Shown here: one piece after another, positions 47,041-58,168 of the stretch
How positions within the stretch are numbered: position 1 is the first letter of the stretch
How the letters are laid out: every line of letters begins with the position of its first letter
DNA from: Callorhinus ursinus
Taxonomy: Eukaryota > Chordata > Mammalia > Carnivora > Otariidae
Length of the DNA stretch: 64,000 nucleotides
Direction: 5' to 3'
Assembly (NCBI RefSeq): GCF_003265705.1
Contig: NW_020313057.1
Coordinates: 6,063,363-6,127,362, forward strand
Position numbers and translations under genes: made by a program
The notes under the pieces: generated by a model
Told to the model about the DNA's origin: nothing
Seen by the model: only the letters and a program-made list of their open reading frames with translations
Databases searched by the model: none

Positions 47041-47263
47041 GGACACCAGGGTGGCTCAGTCAGTTAATTGTCTGACTCTCGATTTCAATTCAGGCCATGA
47101 TCTCAGGGTCCTGGGATCAAGCCCTGCATTGGGCTCCATGCTCAGTGGGGGGTGTGCTTGGGATTCTCTCCCTCTCCCTCTGGCCCTTCCCCCAGCTCGT
47201 GCTCGCTCTCTCTCTCCCTCTCGCTCTCAAAATAAATAAAATCTTAAAAAAACAAAAAACAAA
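47041..47263 (+). repeat. SINEC element, diverged
   Basis: Plus-strand SINEC: GGGACACCAGGGTGGCTCAG, 'GGCCATGATCTCAGGGTCCT', 'GGGATCAAGCCCTGCATTGG', long CT-rich tract, tail AAAATAAATAAAATCTT then an A/C mixture. More diverged than its neighbours. The short open frames across it are SINE sequence, not genes. No convincing target-site duplication. Confidence 0.92.
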
Positions 47264-47382
47264 ATGCCTCTCTGTAATCTTTGATGTAGCGACATTGTCG
47301 GCTCATGTGTAGTCAATGCTGGCTTTTCCACATCTATCTTGTCATTCATTTTGTTCCCTCCCCTCCTCCTCTTCCTTCTTTT

Positions 47383-47500
47383 GTTCACTGAATAAATATT
47401 TATTAAGCATCTGCTAGGTTCCAGGCACTGTAACAAGTGCTGGGAATGGAACAGTGATGCACTGATAAGATACTGTCCATGCCTTGCTTTAATGCCCTTC
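47383..47500 (-). repeat. L2 LINE 3' end
   Basis: Antisense L2 tail: 'TTCACTGAATAAATATTTAT', 'TAAGCATCTGCTAGGTTCCA', 'GGCACTGTAACAAGTGCTGG' and 'GAATGGAACAGTGATGC'. Confidence 0.8.
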
Positions 47501-49184
47501 GTTTGCCATGAGGGTCACCTGCAGATCCTTCCCGAGAAGCCTGTGAATTTCTGCCTCTTTCTGTCTTTCAGAGGGCGAAAGAGCTATTTTCCTGGACCTT
47601 GGAGTGCTTGGCCTGAGCACGGGGAAGATGAAGTACCCAAGAATGGATGTTCCCAGAGGAACATCAACCACCCCTGAAGGATAAGCCATTATGGACAATA
47701 GCCCAGCTGGCTTACCTCTCAGTGGGACAGTATCCCAGAGGTGCCTGGTCTACTTGGGTCCCCGTTGCCCAGGCAGTAACCCACTCATGAGCATATGTTT
47801 ACTCACTGTCCTCCCTTCCTGCATCCCAGTTCCCCACTCCCTCATGTCCTTGGACTCTAATCTTTGACTCAGGATTAGCTTTGGGGGAAACTCACTGACC
47901 TGACAAACTCATTGGGGAGACACAGAAAAGTTACCAAATTGTCACAAAACTCCTATTTTTTTTTCCAACTAGGAAAATAGCAGAATGCTAAACTAATTCA
48001 AATCGAAAATCATCTAAACCTAAGCTGCCTGGTAGGTTTGCAATGGTATTTTTAACATATCCCTAAGTGTCGTGAAAATCCATAAAGTATTCATTCAAGT
48101 GAAACTTGAAGGACACAGAAAACACAGGCATATTCTCTGAAAGAGTTATTGTGTGACTGGCATTTTTCATTCTCCAAATTTAAAGATAATCCTTTGGCAT
48201 TTGGGTCTTTGGACTGGCTGTACTGCTCAGCTTTTTGTGAAAGCTAAAAAAGCATTTCTTATTCCGCAAAACAGCCATTAGACCCTGAACCAAACCAATT
48301 CTTCTTGGTAAACTTTACTCGAATGCTATTTTTTATCAACATCACATGCCTATTAGAAAACAAAGAACAGCTGGCGTTTCACTAAAGTGATTATTTTTCA
48401 TTATTGAATTCTGAATATTCAGTGTTACCTGTCTCTCTCTCTTTCCCCCTCTTGAGTCATTGCAAATTAGGTTGCTATATCCAAGACACCTCAGCTTACT
48501 TGAGGAAAGGGGGCAGGATGAGTAGGAACAGAGGTGGAAAGAGAGAAGCAATGTTACTTCTATAATACTTTTCAGCTTCATACGGAATGAACAAAACAAA
48601 GACAATTTTAACACCTGCGCAGTCAATAAATGTCAGTTTCCAGAAATCAGCTCCGTAGCCCTTGAACTGACGACAGTGGTGAAGCTGATTCCTGAATATG
48701 AATATGAATATAGATTTCCATGCTGTCATGCCACCTAGACTTATACGGTCTACGGTCCCCGTACAGAATGGGCACTCAATTACTTGACATAAATAAGACT
48801 TCATATTTGCAAAATATAAACTTTCTAATAGCCAAACTTCTGGTCTCTCCTCCGATTATAGCTTAGTTGTCGTAAACTCAGAATTCAAAGTCAGATCTTG
48901 ATTGATATTGTATCCTAAACTTGTACAGGCTTGATAATAGAACACTGCCTTTATTTAGTTCTTTTCAATCTGCAGGCTTCTACAGTGGTTTTATAGTTAC
49001 TCAGAGTTTGAAAAGAAATTACTACTGTAGTGGTGATGTCTTCTCAAAAAGTAAATAGTGACAAGCCAACCAGAGATAAGGCAGAATAGTATGAATAAAA
49101 GCATCAATTCCTAAAGGCTTGGATTAGAATTTGGGAAGTGACTGTTGCATCTTTCAAACCAGATGTGGCTGGTGGTTTCCGTGG
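47501..49184. other. Unique interval
   Basis: No gene or repeat recognised. A triplicated hexanucleotide (GAATAT) occurs at about 48696-48713. Minus-strand frames of 94-102 codons at 48342-48804 have no domain. Confidence 0.35.
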
Positions 49185-49366
49185 CCCCTTGCTGCTGACA
49201 TGGTGGTCTGAGGATGGGAATCCTTAGAACTCCCATGGAAACTCGCTAGAAATGCAGAAGGTCAGGTTTCACCATGGCCAACTGAATCAGAATATGCATT
49301 TCAATAAAACCCTCTGGTGATGTACCCGTACCCATGCACTCAAATCGGAAAAGCACTGTTGTACAA
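49185..49366 (+). mobile_element. MER5-type nonautonomous DNA transposon
   Basis: Follows the MER5A order with more divergence than the copy at 21130: 'TGGTGGTCTGAGGATGGGAA', 'CGCTAGAAATGCAGAAGGTC', 'CAACTGAATCAGAATATGCA', 'TTTCAATAAAACCCTCTGGT' and 'CGGAAAAGCACTG' at the end. Confidence 0.75.
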
Positions 49367-50203
49367 CATGATATAATACGGTATAAATGGAAACAACTGA
49401 AAACGAAGTTTTTGTCCCCAGGGCTAGGAGGGGAGTGGGACAGAAGTTATCAGAGAAGTGTGGGGGGAGGGAGGTCCAGACAATCAGAAAGTAAAGGGGT
49501 TTCTAGGCCTATGGCCCCCCAAAACAAGCCCTGGTCAAGGCTTGTTCACTTATTCTGTGTATTCAATGTAAAATTTGTGGACTCCATCCACACCAAGCAA
49601 ATATCAGCTTGACCAGCAAGCCTGAATTGTGTGGTCATTGAGAACTTCCTTTTGACTCTCTGAAGCTCAGTCTATTCATCTGTTAAACAAGGAAATGACA
49701 CAGAATAAGCTCTGTCTAGCTCTAAAGTCCTATCATTCAACATACAAAAAAGCAACAGGGCTGGGGTATATAGTTGGGGGGGAGAACGTTCAATGTAACA
49801 CAAGGATATTTTCATAATTCTTGTGCAGATTTCTTTGTGATCTCGGGGCAATTTTTACATTAAAATGGGATTATTGTTCCACTGAGTAACTTTTTTTTTT
49901 TTAAGGAAAAACATTTATTTGTGAAGAATTTGTTTCTGTATCGAGAGTAACCATTTCTTCACCCTTGCTTCTTCTAAAGGTCTTACTGCTTCTTTCTACT
50001 TTCCAAAAGTCAAGTACACTGCACACATGTATCAGAGAAGGGAGAGAATCCAGCCAGACGTGGAGAGGAAGAGAGAAGAGTGAAGTATGTCAGCACTCTC
50101 TGCAGGCACTGGGCTGAGAAATCATGGCACCCACTCTGACTTCATCGTGCACTCCAAACCTTGGTTCTTTCACGGGGTCTCACTTCCCAATTCTAAAGTA
50201 ATG
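49367..50203. other. Unique interval
   Basis: No gene recognised. A T12 run lies at about 49891-49902 and a G8 run near 49778. Confidence 0.35.
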
Positions 50204-50674
50204 CAGTCTCCCCCCTCCCGCCCCTTATCCACAGGAGACACATTCCAAGATCCCCAGTGGATGCCTGAAACCTTGGCTAGTACTGAACCCGATATACACT
50301 GTGTTTTTTTCCTATACAAACACACCTATGGTGAAGTTTCATTCATACACCAGGCAGAGTCAGAGATGAACAACAATAACTAACAATAAAATAGAATAAT
50401 TATAACAAGATATCATAATAAACGTTCTGTGGATGTGGTCTCTCAAAATATTGTATTCTACTGTACTCAACCCTAACTCTTTTTGTGATGATATGAGATG
50501 ATAAAATACCAACGTGATGAGCTGAAGCGAGGTCAGTGACATAGGCATGACACTGTCAGGCTACAATTGCCCTTCTGACTATGTCAGAAGGAAGCTCATC
50601 TGCTTCTGGATGTGGTTGACTGCGAGTACCTAAAACCATGGGAAGTGAAACCACGGAGATGGGGGACTACTGCC
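50204..50674. mobile_element. Tigger-type (TcMar) nonautonomous DNA transposon
   Basis: The ends form an imperfect terminal inverted repeat: CAGTCTCCCCCCTCCCGCCC at 50204 and GAGATGGGGGACTACTGCC ending about 50673, each with the 'CCCCTTATCCACGG' or 'ACCACGGAGATGGGGG' motif of Tigger elements. Internal blocks match the family: 'CCCCAGTGGATGCCTGAAAC', 'GATATACACTGTGTTTTTTT', 'TGATATGAGATGATAAAATA', 'TCTGCTTCTGGATGTGGTTG' and 'GTACCTAAAACCATGGGAAG'. It carries no transposase frame, so it depended on another Tigger copy. Close to full length at about 470 bases. Confidence 0.85.
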
Positions 50675-51849
50675 CTATCCTTCACTGTGGCTAGAACAGG
50701 AACATAATGTTTTATTCTACACAAGCATCCCTGTACAATGTTTGAATGGCCACACACACTGACAAGCAAAATTTAAAATCTACGCGCTTCAACAACCCCT
50801 GGGCTCTAAGCTACCAGGTAGCTTCTTTGGGACCGATTTTCCCTTAACTGTTTGTTATACCGAAAGTTGTCTTGAAGCATCCCCAAACTAATCTCTGCTC
50901 TTTTATAGGAAATTGTAATTTATAATGTTTAGGCAATGCTACAGTGAGGTTACAAAATAAACAGCTAAAACGTTGCACTACTTTTGGGTTTCAATTCACC
51001 GTGATATTAAAGAGAAACTCTTGCAACATGGAAGTTGAACTTGGATCGAACTTTCTCAGCTGAACACTGTCAGCTGCCAGAGCTTCAGGCAAGAACCCAG
51101 AAAAGATAAAACTCCAGTCATGATGGAATTAGCCAAGCAGTACCAGGCCAAGGCCAAATGAGAATAGGCCGCATACACCACTCCATTGTCAACAGAACCC
51201 CTCTAACAGTGTCACGTACTGAATTTTCGCAGTGAATGTTAGCAACAAGATGGCAATTAAGGTGGGTGTTTAAAAAGGAAAGCATAGTTGAATATCTAAG
51301 GCACCCCAGAGGACTCTTTGCTTTATTCCCCTGAGAAGTCGCCAGAATGAACTAGAAACCATTTAAGTATTACACTTACCTCTGCTTCAACATTACTTGT
51401 CCTCGAGGACTCCCTATCAAATTTGCATCTTGCCTAACTTGGCAAGGGACCCCACTATGAAAGACAACTGCAAAACCCATTTGTGTATATGAAATGACAA
51501 CAAAACTTTCACGCAAACAACTCCCCAGACCACCAGAAACGTTCATCTAGATATCTGGCCTGATCTCAAACTCAATAGAAAACAACCCTCTTTGTAACCC
51601 CACGTTTCCCAGCAAACTCTTCCTCCAGACCTCCCTGGGTTTTGTGGGTGATACCATGACATTCCCAAACTGGAAACCTGATATTCATTTGGACTGCTCT
51701 CTCCTTCATTGCTCGGGTTTAAGCAAATCATATTGATTTGTTTTTCCCAATATTTTCTGTAATCTACCATTGCTTTTTTCTTTCTATGGAGCCCAGTCTA
51801 GTTCATGCATTTATTACCCTCATTTGAGCTATTTAGAAAACTCATCTCC
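50675..51849. other. Unique interval
   Basis: No gene or repeat recognised. Confidence 0.35.
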
Positions 51850-51982
51850 CATTTACTCATTAATTGATTTGGCGCATATTTGAGCCCCTACTATGTGCTG
51901 TAGCCACTGTGTTAGGGGTTCGAGGATAAAAAGGGGAGCAAAATGGACATGGTCTTAGTCCTCAGGGAGTTCGTGGGCTGGT
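51850..51982 (-). repeat. L2 LINE 3' end
   Basis: Antisense L2 tail: 'TTTACTCATTAATTGATTTG', 'CCCCTACTATGTGCTGTAGC', 'CACTGTGTTAGGGGTTCGAG' and 'CTTAGTCCTCAGGGAGTTCG'. Confidence 0.78.
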
Positions 51983-52039
51983 GGAGCTCTTCCCATTACG
52001 ATACATTTTGCAGGACACCATCAGGTTACCTTACGAACA

Positions 52040-52330
52040 CACTCTGAATCATATATTCATCCTGCTCAAATGCCTCCAACGACCTACTGAAAATAAAGCA
52101 AACCAAAAGGAAAACTCTTCCGACCATTTTAAAGCTTGCAAACTGGCTTCTACCTGCTTCTCTAGTACCCTATCTTATTTACTATTTTCTCGACAAACCA
52201 TCTGGTTGAAACCACCCAGCTCAATCTCCATTTCAGGACACTCCACATTTCTTGCTCTTTGCTTTGTTACTGCTGTTTCTTTTCCCAGAAGATCTATATC
52301 CTCCACCATGATATTTTTCAATTGTCATAC
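52040..52330 (+). repeat. L2 LINE ORF2/3' fragment
   Basis: Plus strand: 'CTCAAATGCCTCCAACGACC', 'TGCAAACTGGCTTCTACCTG', 'CTTCTCTAGTACCCTATCTT' and 'TTGCTCTTTGCTTTGTTACT' follow the L2 order ('AAACCCTCCAGTGGCT', 'CCTGCCTACCTCTCC', 'ACATGCTGTTCC'). Diverged. The overlapping frames of 124 and 155 codons at 51981-52726 run through it and are not genes. Confidence 0.55.
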
Positions 52331-54769
52331 AAAAAATGTTCTTTCTCCCTTCTGAACTTCAGTATTTGGTCAATTTACATAATACTTAATGTACTCAATA
52401 AAAATGTTCCCGATTTCTCATGTGACAGACTTTGTGCTAGGGACTGGGATCTAAGGAAGAGCATACTTTCTCCTATTATAATTCACATTTCCACCTTTAG
52501 AATCTTTTGGTTCTTAAAGGCAGGGATCATAGTACCTCACAACCTCCACAGGACATTATATATTTCCTTGTTCATAGGGGTAGTCAATGATGCAGCTAGT
52601 AATAATGATATTGTTAATACCAACAGTCATTTTAAAATTTCACTATTTATATGTCAAAAATCATCTTCATTATTCATTAAATATTTTTTTAATGGTGAAC
52701 TATCCACAGAAACCTATTTCACTTAAAGCCTAATTTGGGAATGATGTCCCTTTACCTTAGGAGGGGAACTTGGTGCACTATAATGAATCATGAGCCACCA
52801 GATGTCACTCTTGCAGATGCTAGTTCCATTGGTCTGAATCTGGGTGAGGAAGGGTCTCGAATGTTGTATCATAGTGGCAAAGTAGAAGTTCTACTTATTC
52901 ACTGGATACTCGTGCTCCCAATATGGAGTTCTCTTTAGAATCCCTTATGTAGCTCAGTACTACTCCTTAAAAGTTATATCCTCCCTCCCCCACAAAAAGC
53001 ATAACAAGCAGAGGGTTAAGGATGAATAGTCTGGCTAAATGGTGAATTTATTTTCTCTGTTGGCTTGTGTCACTGCTCCAGTTTGGTTTTATATAGTGTT
53101 ATGTGAGTTTAATTGTTGCTTATTTGAAAAATGAAAACAACAGAGGATGCTTGAGTGGTCTGGGCCCAAAAGGAAATCTGTATTTTTGCCAGAAAGAAGG
53201 AAAAGGGAAATCCATAACAAGAACATTTACAAAACCTCAACCAAAAAGAAAGGTTCGTAAGGTTTAAAAATATGTATATATACATAAAAGTGAATTTTAT
53301 TAATTGGTATAATACTGGTAGCTTGAAAATCCCACACCTCAGTGGAGGCAAGTGTTTCCGAAGGTATAAAAACCAAACCAGCCCTGAACAGGGACAGAAA
53401 CTCTCCCACCTGGTGTTTTGTCAAAGCTCGGTGGACAGCAAAATCAGGAACCCTTCAGGGAAGCCAGAACAGCTTTTTCTCCCCACGAGTATATTTTCTA
53501 CAACAAAGTGGTATTAAGTAAATCTGAGAAAATTGTGTTTAACATATAATCTTATCTTGGCAGTGTCCCTTTAAATGCAAAAGAAAATGAACGATGGGAG
53601 ATTAGGAAACAAAATTATCCAAGAGGCTGCAATAGCTCTTTGAATGCTGGAGTCAGGAATTCTCCTTATTCTGCTCTGGCTCGCCTTCCTGCAGGGGGTG
53701 TGTGTGTGTGTGTGCGTGCACATGCGCCCGCGCGTGTGTTTTCCCTTCAATCTTCTCAAGAAGTGCAACTCTGACATAGCAAATAAGGAATTCTAATTGC
53801 AAAATTATACCTTCCATGGAAACCATTTTCTACTCCTCTGCTCTAGAAGCTCTGAAGATATGGATGCTTCCACAAACAGAATGAATGAAGCTCCAATTCT
53901 CTACGGTGACAAATTCAGGAAACGGCAGGTTTTCTCTTAAAGAGTTCAACCGATACACAAAAGCTCTCGTGTGCAAATAATGGAATTCTCAAATTGGGAT
54001 AAATGCGCTTTTAAGAATTTTTATTTTGATCATTTATTTCAGGTAACACTTGTGGATGATATAACATAGCTTTGAACTACAGAGCAGATAAGGAAAATCT
54101 AAAAGGAAAAAAATTAGGGCAGGCCTTTATTAAATTTTAAAGTACGCCTTTGCTATACTCATAAAGAGCCAAATAGGGTATCAAAATCTCTGGAGATCAC
54201 CAGTATAATTTCTTTATCATGTTCCATTTAAAATTTAATTATGCAGTCTACAACAAGAAGAATCTGAGCTGTTTAAATAGGTCATGCGGTGAGTAACTTA
54301 ACAATATTCTAAAGTTTTCCTTGTAAAGATCGTTCTTTTGATAGTCTGTTACACATCAGAACACTATATTATAAAACAAGTGTAATTTAATTCAGTCACT
54401 ACGGACTCATATACATCTACAAAGAATGAAATGTTTTGATTTAGGTAATTTAGAGAGGTAATGAAAGTCAAGTTTCTGAGAGAGCTGCCCATGTTGGATG
54501 GGCAGTATCTGCATATATACTTTCTTTGGGTAATCATTTTCATGCAGGATAGCAAGGTCAATGGAATTTTTTGTTTAATGTTTGGGGCATTTTGCTTTAT
54601 TATTTTTCAATAATCATTCATAGCAAGGCAAAAACCTCCACACTGAATAATTAACATATGAATTAGAGGTGTGTATAGCCTCTGGCTTGCGGCTACTCCA
54701 TCATTCCCCACCTCAAATTTCAACCAGCATGCAACTCCTAATTTCTTTATAATAAAATAACAAAGTGAA
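52331..54769. other. Unique AT-rich interval
   Basis: No gene recognised. Holds an alternating purine-pyrimidine tract at 53698-53739 and a weak CTCF-like match (CCACCAGATGTCAC) at 52796-52809. Confidence 0.4.
53698..53739. repeat. Alternating purine-pyrimidine tract with CG steps
   Basis: A (GT)n run passes into GCGTGCACATGCGC, giving 30 bases of perfect alternation at 53698-53727. After a two-base break, CGCGCGTGTGT follows at 53729-53739. The CG steps make this a stronger Z-DNA candidate than a plain GT repeat. Confidence 0.85.
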
Positions 54770-54958
54770 CACCGTGTTGAGCACTTTACCTGTATCACTT
54801 CATTTCATTCTCAGAACAGTTGGTCTTACTAGCATCCCCATTTTTCAGAGAGAGAACATGAGGCATACAGAGGTGAAGACACTCATCCACAATCACAGAA
54901 CTAGTAAGTGGCCGAACTGTAATTTGAAGGCGTGCTGGAGTTTGGCTCCACAGCAAAT
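54770..54958 (-). repeat. MIR SINE
   Basis: Antisense MIR: 'GTTGAGCACTTTACCTGTAT', 'CACTTCATTTCATTCTCAGA', 'CATCCCCATTTTTCAGAGAG', 'CACAGAACTAGTAAGTGGCC' and 'AACTGTAATTTGAAGGCG'. Confidence 0.88.
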
Positions 54959-55083
54959 GGGAGAAACCACTTCACTAGGCTGCTTTTTACAGTACAAAAG
55001 GGACCTTGTCTTAGATATGGACAGTGCTCAAATGTTGGTGAAAATAATTAGCATAAATCCATCTTTGAATGGACCACTATAAT

Positions 55084-55315
55084 AGCTACCACGTATTGAT
55101 TACTTACTGTGTGCCAGACACTGAGCTAAACTTATTCTCTGCTTTATCTTCTCCCACTGACACTCTGATGCAGGTATCATAATTTTTCCAAATTTACAAA
55201 TGAAAAACTGAGACAGATATTAACTAATCTGCTCAAGGTCACTCAATTAAGAAATAGCAGACACAAGATTCAAGCATGTCTAAAGCCCCATCTTCTAAGC
55301 TCTATGCTAACACAT
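55084..55315 (-). repeat. MIR SINE
   Basis: A second antisense MIR 125 bases on: 'TACCACGTATTGATTACTTA', 'CTGTGTGCCAGACACTGAGC', 'TTTACAAATGAAAAACTGAG', 'GCTCAAGGTCACTCAATTAA' and 'CACAAGATTCAAGCATGTCT'. Confidence 0.88.
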
Positions 55316-55524
55316 ACTCAACAGCAACAGCTCCAAACAGCCTAGTAGTAACAGTCAAATTTAGGTTAGTAACTTTTCAGCCATTAAGATGAATGTTTCT
55401 GGGTGCCAAGTATATAAAGCAGTGAATAGCATGTGAAGGTGAGAAATGGCAGAAATCATACATCTGGTCTACCACTGGTTCTCTGGGTGAAGGTTTCTTC
55501 AGTGCTTCTTCCCCCCTTCCTACT

Positions 55525-55903
55525 ACCTCTCTGTCCCCAAATCTAGTATGCTGAAGCCCTAACCCCTAAGGTGATGGAATTAGGAGGTGAGGCCTTTGGA
55601 AGGTAATCAGATTTAGATGAGGTCATGAGGGTGAGATCCAGATGATGGGATTAGAACCCTTAGAAGAGACACCAGAGAGCTTTCTCTCTCCCCCGACTCC
55701 CAGCCATAGGAAGATATGGCAAGAAGGCAGCCATCTGCAAACCAGGGGTCAGGTCCTCACCCAGACACTGAATACTGACTTGGCCAGCACCTTGATCTTG
55801 GACCTCCCAGCTTCCAGAACCCTGAAGAGTAAATGTTGTTTAAGCTATCAGTCTACGCTATGGTATGGTGTTTTGTTATAGCAGCCAGAGCAGACTAAGA
55901 TAC
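55525..55903 (+). mobile_element. MaLR LTR (MLT1A-like), solo
   Basis: Plus-strand LTR with full order: 'TCTGTCCCCAAATCTAGTAT', 'GCTGAAGCCCTAACCCCTAA', 'GGTAATCAGATTTAGATGAG', 'GTCATGAGGGTGAGATCCAG', 'AGAAGAGACACCAGAGAGCT', 'AAGAAGGCAGCCATCTGCAA', 'GCACCTTGATCTTGGACCTC', 'TTGTTTAAGCTATCAGTCTA' and 'GCAGCCAGAGCAGACTAAGA'. No internal region adjoins it. Confidence 0.9.
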
Positions 55904-55969
55904 TTTCTAATTCAAACTTTTATGCCCTCAGATGGTCAAAGACTAATATAAATATTTTCTTTCTGGCCC

Positions 55970-56190
55970 TAACATATTCAGGCACTGCTAGGCACTGAGG
56001 ATAAACAATGAATAATAATGGTTTCTACTTAGTGGAGAAGGTGTAAAAGTCCTCCATTAAACTGCAGTATCAGGTAACACAAATGCTAGGAGAGGAGTTA
56101 GCACCTGGGGCTTTGGAAATTAACAGAAAGGGCATACAACCTTTCAGGACAAAGAAGCCTTCATAGAAGAAATGGCATCTAAGATGTGTG
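55970..56190 (-). repeat. L2 LINE fragment, diverged
   Basis: 'TCAGGCACTGCTAGGCACTG', 'AGGATAAACAATGAATAATA' and 'GACAAAGAAGCCTTCATAGA' resemble the antisense L2 tail and the 'GGCCTCTCTGAGGA' segment that follows it. Loose match. Confidence 0.5.
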
Positions 56191-56489
56191 GCTTCTTTTT
56201 TATTGTTAGCTAGGTAGTGAATCTGAGAGGGAGGGTTCTGGGCGTTGTAAGGTCTGGGGGTATAATGGTGTCCTATGTGCAGAATTTTAACTCCTTTTCT
56301 TTCCCCAAATCCATCCTATTGATTTGCCCAGATTGCTCTTTAAAAACAGTTGAGCACATTCTCTGGATGAACAGTATCAAAGAGAATAACAGCTCCTCAG
56401 ACTGGGGTCTAAACTCTTCACATCAACCAATCATCCCCTAAGCTCCTCTTCCCACCTCTGCACACTATCCAACAATATGGTATCACTTC

Positions 56490-56880
56490 CTGTTCTCTGC
56501 CTACCATCCCTGGGCCTCTGTGATGACTCTCCCTCTGTGTGGAGTACACAGTCCTCTCCACTGACACATGCTTCATCCCGACCCATCTTCTCAAATCAGG
56601 CTCGGGTTGTTTCATGATGCAGTGCTGTTTCCTCTGATCAGACGCGGCTCATCTTGTTGCTGGAAGCCCTTAGTGCCCTTTGTTTGCTGGTCTAAGTTGT
56701 CTCATCTTATCTCCTGGCATTAAACACTTCCCACCCAGCACTCTGATGAGCTGTGCCTGCTACAGACTAAACTACTCAAGGGAAGAGACAATGTTCTGTT
56801 TGTTTTCTACCAAAGAGCCTGCAACGATCCTTGGCATATAGTACTTGATGTGCCTTTGCTGAATTAATGAATAAATGACA
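56490..56880 (+). repeat. L2 LINE 3' end
   Basis: Plus-strand L2 3' UTR: 'CTACTCAAGGGAAGAGACAA', 'TGTTCTGTTTGTTTTCTACC', 'GATCCTTGGCATATAGTACT' and the tail 'TGCTGAATTAATGAATAAAT'. The upstream CT-rich part (56490-56700) fits the L2 3' region loosely. Confidence 0.7.
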
Positions 56881-57009
56881 GATTTTGTAAATGTTTAACT
56901 GCACTAGACTTGGGTCCAGGAAAGTTGGGGGAATTATTCTTTCTTAGGGATCATAAAGACAGGAAATGTTCATCAGTTCCAGATTACTTAGGAAGAGGTT
57001 GGCCTGGAA

Positions 57010-57846
57010 ATACCAACATTTTTTTTCCCCTACTTCCCTCACTCCCCAGCCCCTGGAAAACAATTTTCTACTCTCTGTTTCTTTGAGTTTGATTGTTTCG
57101 TTTATTCATTTCTTTGTTTTGTTTTTTTAGAGTCCACACACAAGGGATACCACGCAGTATTTGTCTTTCTCTGGCCTATTTCACTTAACATAATGTCCTG
57201 CACATCCATTCATGTTGCAAATGGCAGAACTCCTTCTTTCTCATGGATAAATAATATTCTAGTGTGTGTATGTATGTACATATGTATATAGACACATCTT
57301 CTTTATCCATTCATCTGTTGACAGACATTTAGGTTGTTTCCATATCTTGCCTATTTTGAATAAAGCTACCCTGAACACTGGAGTGTAGGTATCTTTCTGA
57401 GATCCTGTTTTCATTTATACTCAGAAATGATACTGCTGAATCACATGGTAGTTCTGTCTTTAATTGTTAGGGGAAACTCCATATTCCATAGTGGCTACGT
57501 CAATTTACATTCCCACTTGTAGTTCACAAGGGTTCTCTTTTCTCCACATGCTCACCAACATTAGTTATCCCTGGTCTTTTTGATGATAGCCATTCCAACA
57601 GGTGTGAGGAGATAGCTCATTGTGGTCTTGATTTGCATTTCCCTGATGATTAGTGATGCCGAGCACCTTTTCATGTACATATTGGCCACCTGTATGTCTT
57701 CTCTGGAAAAACATCTACTCAGGTCCTCTGCCCAGATTTTAATTGGATTGTTTGTATTTTTACCACTGATTTGTGTGAGTTCTTAATATATGTTGGATAT
57801 TAAGCCCTTATTAGATATAGGATTTGCAAATATTTGTTCCTGTTAT
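57010..57846 (-). repeat. L1 3' part, minus strand
   Basis: Antisense L1 from a short T-run at 57018-57026 (the complement of its poly(A)) through 'TTCACTTAACATAATGTCCT', 'ACATCTTCTTTATCCATTCA', 'TTTAGGTTGTTTCCATATCT', 'TGTGGTCTTGATTTGCATTT', 'GAGCACCTTTTCATGTACAT' and 'AGGATTTGCAAATATTTGTT'. It covers the ORF2 C-terminus and the 3' UTR. Stops and indels make it noncoding. Confidence 0.9.
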
Positions 57847-58039
57847 TTGGAATTTGAACTGAACAGATTCCATGTAATGGAAGAAAAAGACTAAGATTTC
57901 TGATTGGCCATATTTCTCAGCCATAGGCACTGGGTTTAAGTTAGATGTCTGTGCCCTGTGGAGGGCTTTGGTAAGTAAAAGAATCTATTTCTTGTTGTCT
58001 TCAATATGAAATGCTATCTTCTTTAGAAATTAGAAGATA

Positions 58040-58168
58040 AAAATGTTGGTGACACCAAAAGCAGAGGCAACAAAAGCAAAAATTAGCAAGTGGGGCCATA
58101 TATCAAATTATAGAGCTTCTGAACAGCAAAGGAAACTATCAACAAAATGAAAAGGCAACCTATGGAAC
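58040..58168 (+). repeat. L1 ORF2 segment, opposite orientation
   Basis: Plus-strand L1: 'GGTGACACCAAAAGCAGAGG', 'GCTTCTGAACAGCAAAGGAA', 'ACTATCAACAAAATGAAAAG' and 'GCAACCTATGGAA'. Its right end is the L1 position about ten bases upstream of where the minus-strand part begins. About 190 unassigned bases (57847-58039) separate the two. Confidence 0.8.

Noticed and set aside
47051..47312. Short open frames over the SINE at 47 kb
   Set aside because: They are translations of the SINEC head and CT tract. The same peptide pattern recurs at 8335, 21463, 41426 and 63084.
51981..52726. Overlapping 124- and 155-codon open frames
   Set aside because: They overlap in different frames, run through L2-like sequence and carry no domain. 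Their length is unexceptional in 64 kb.
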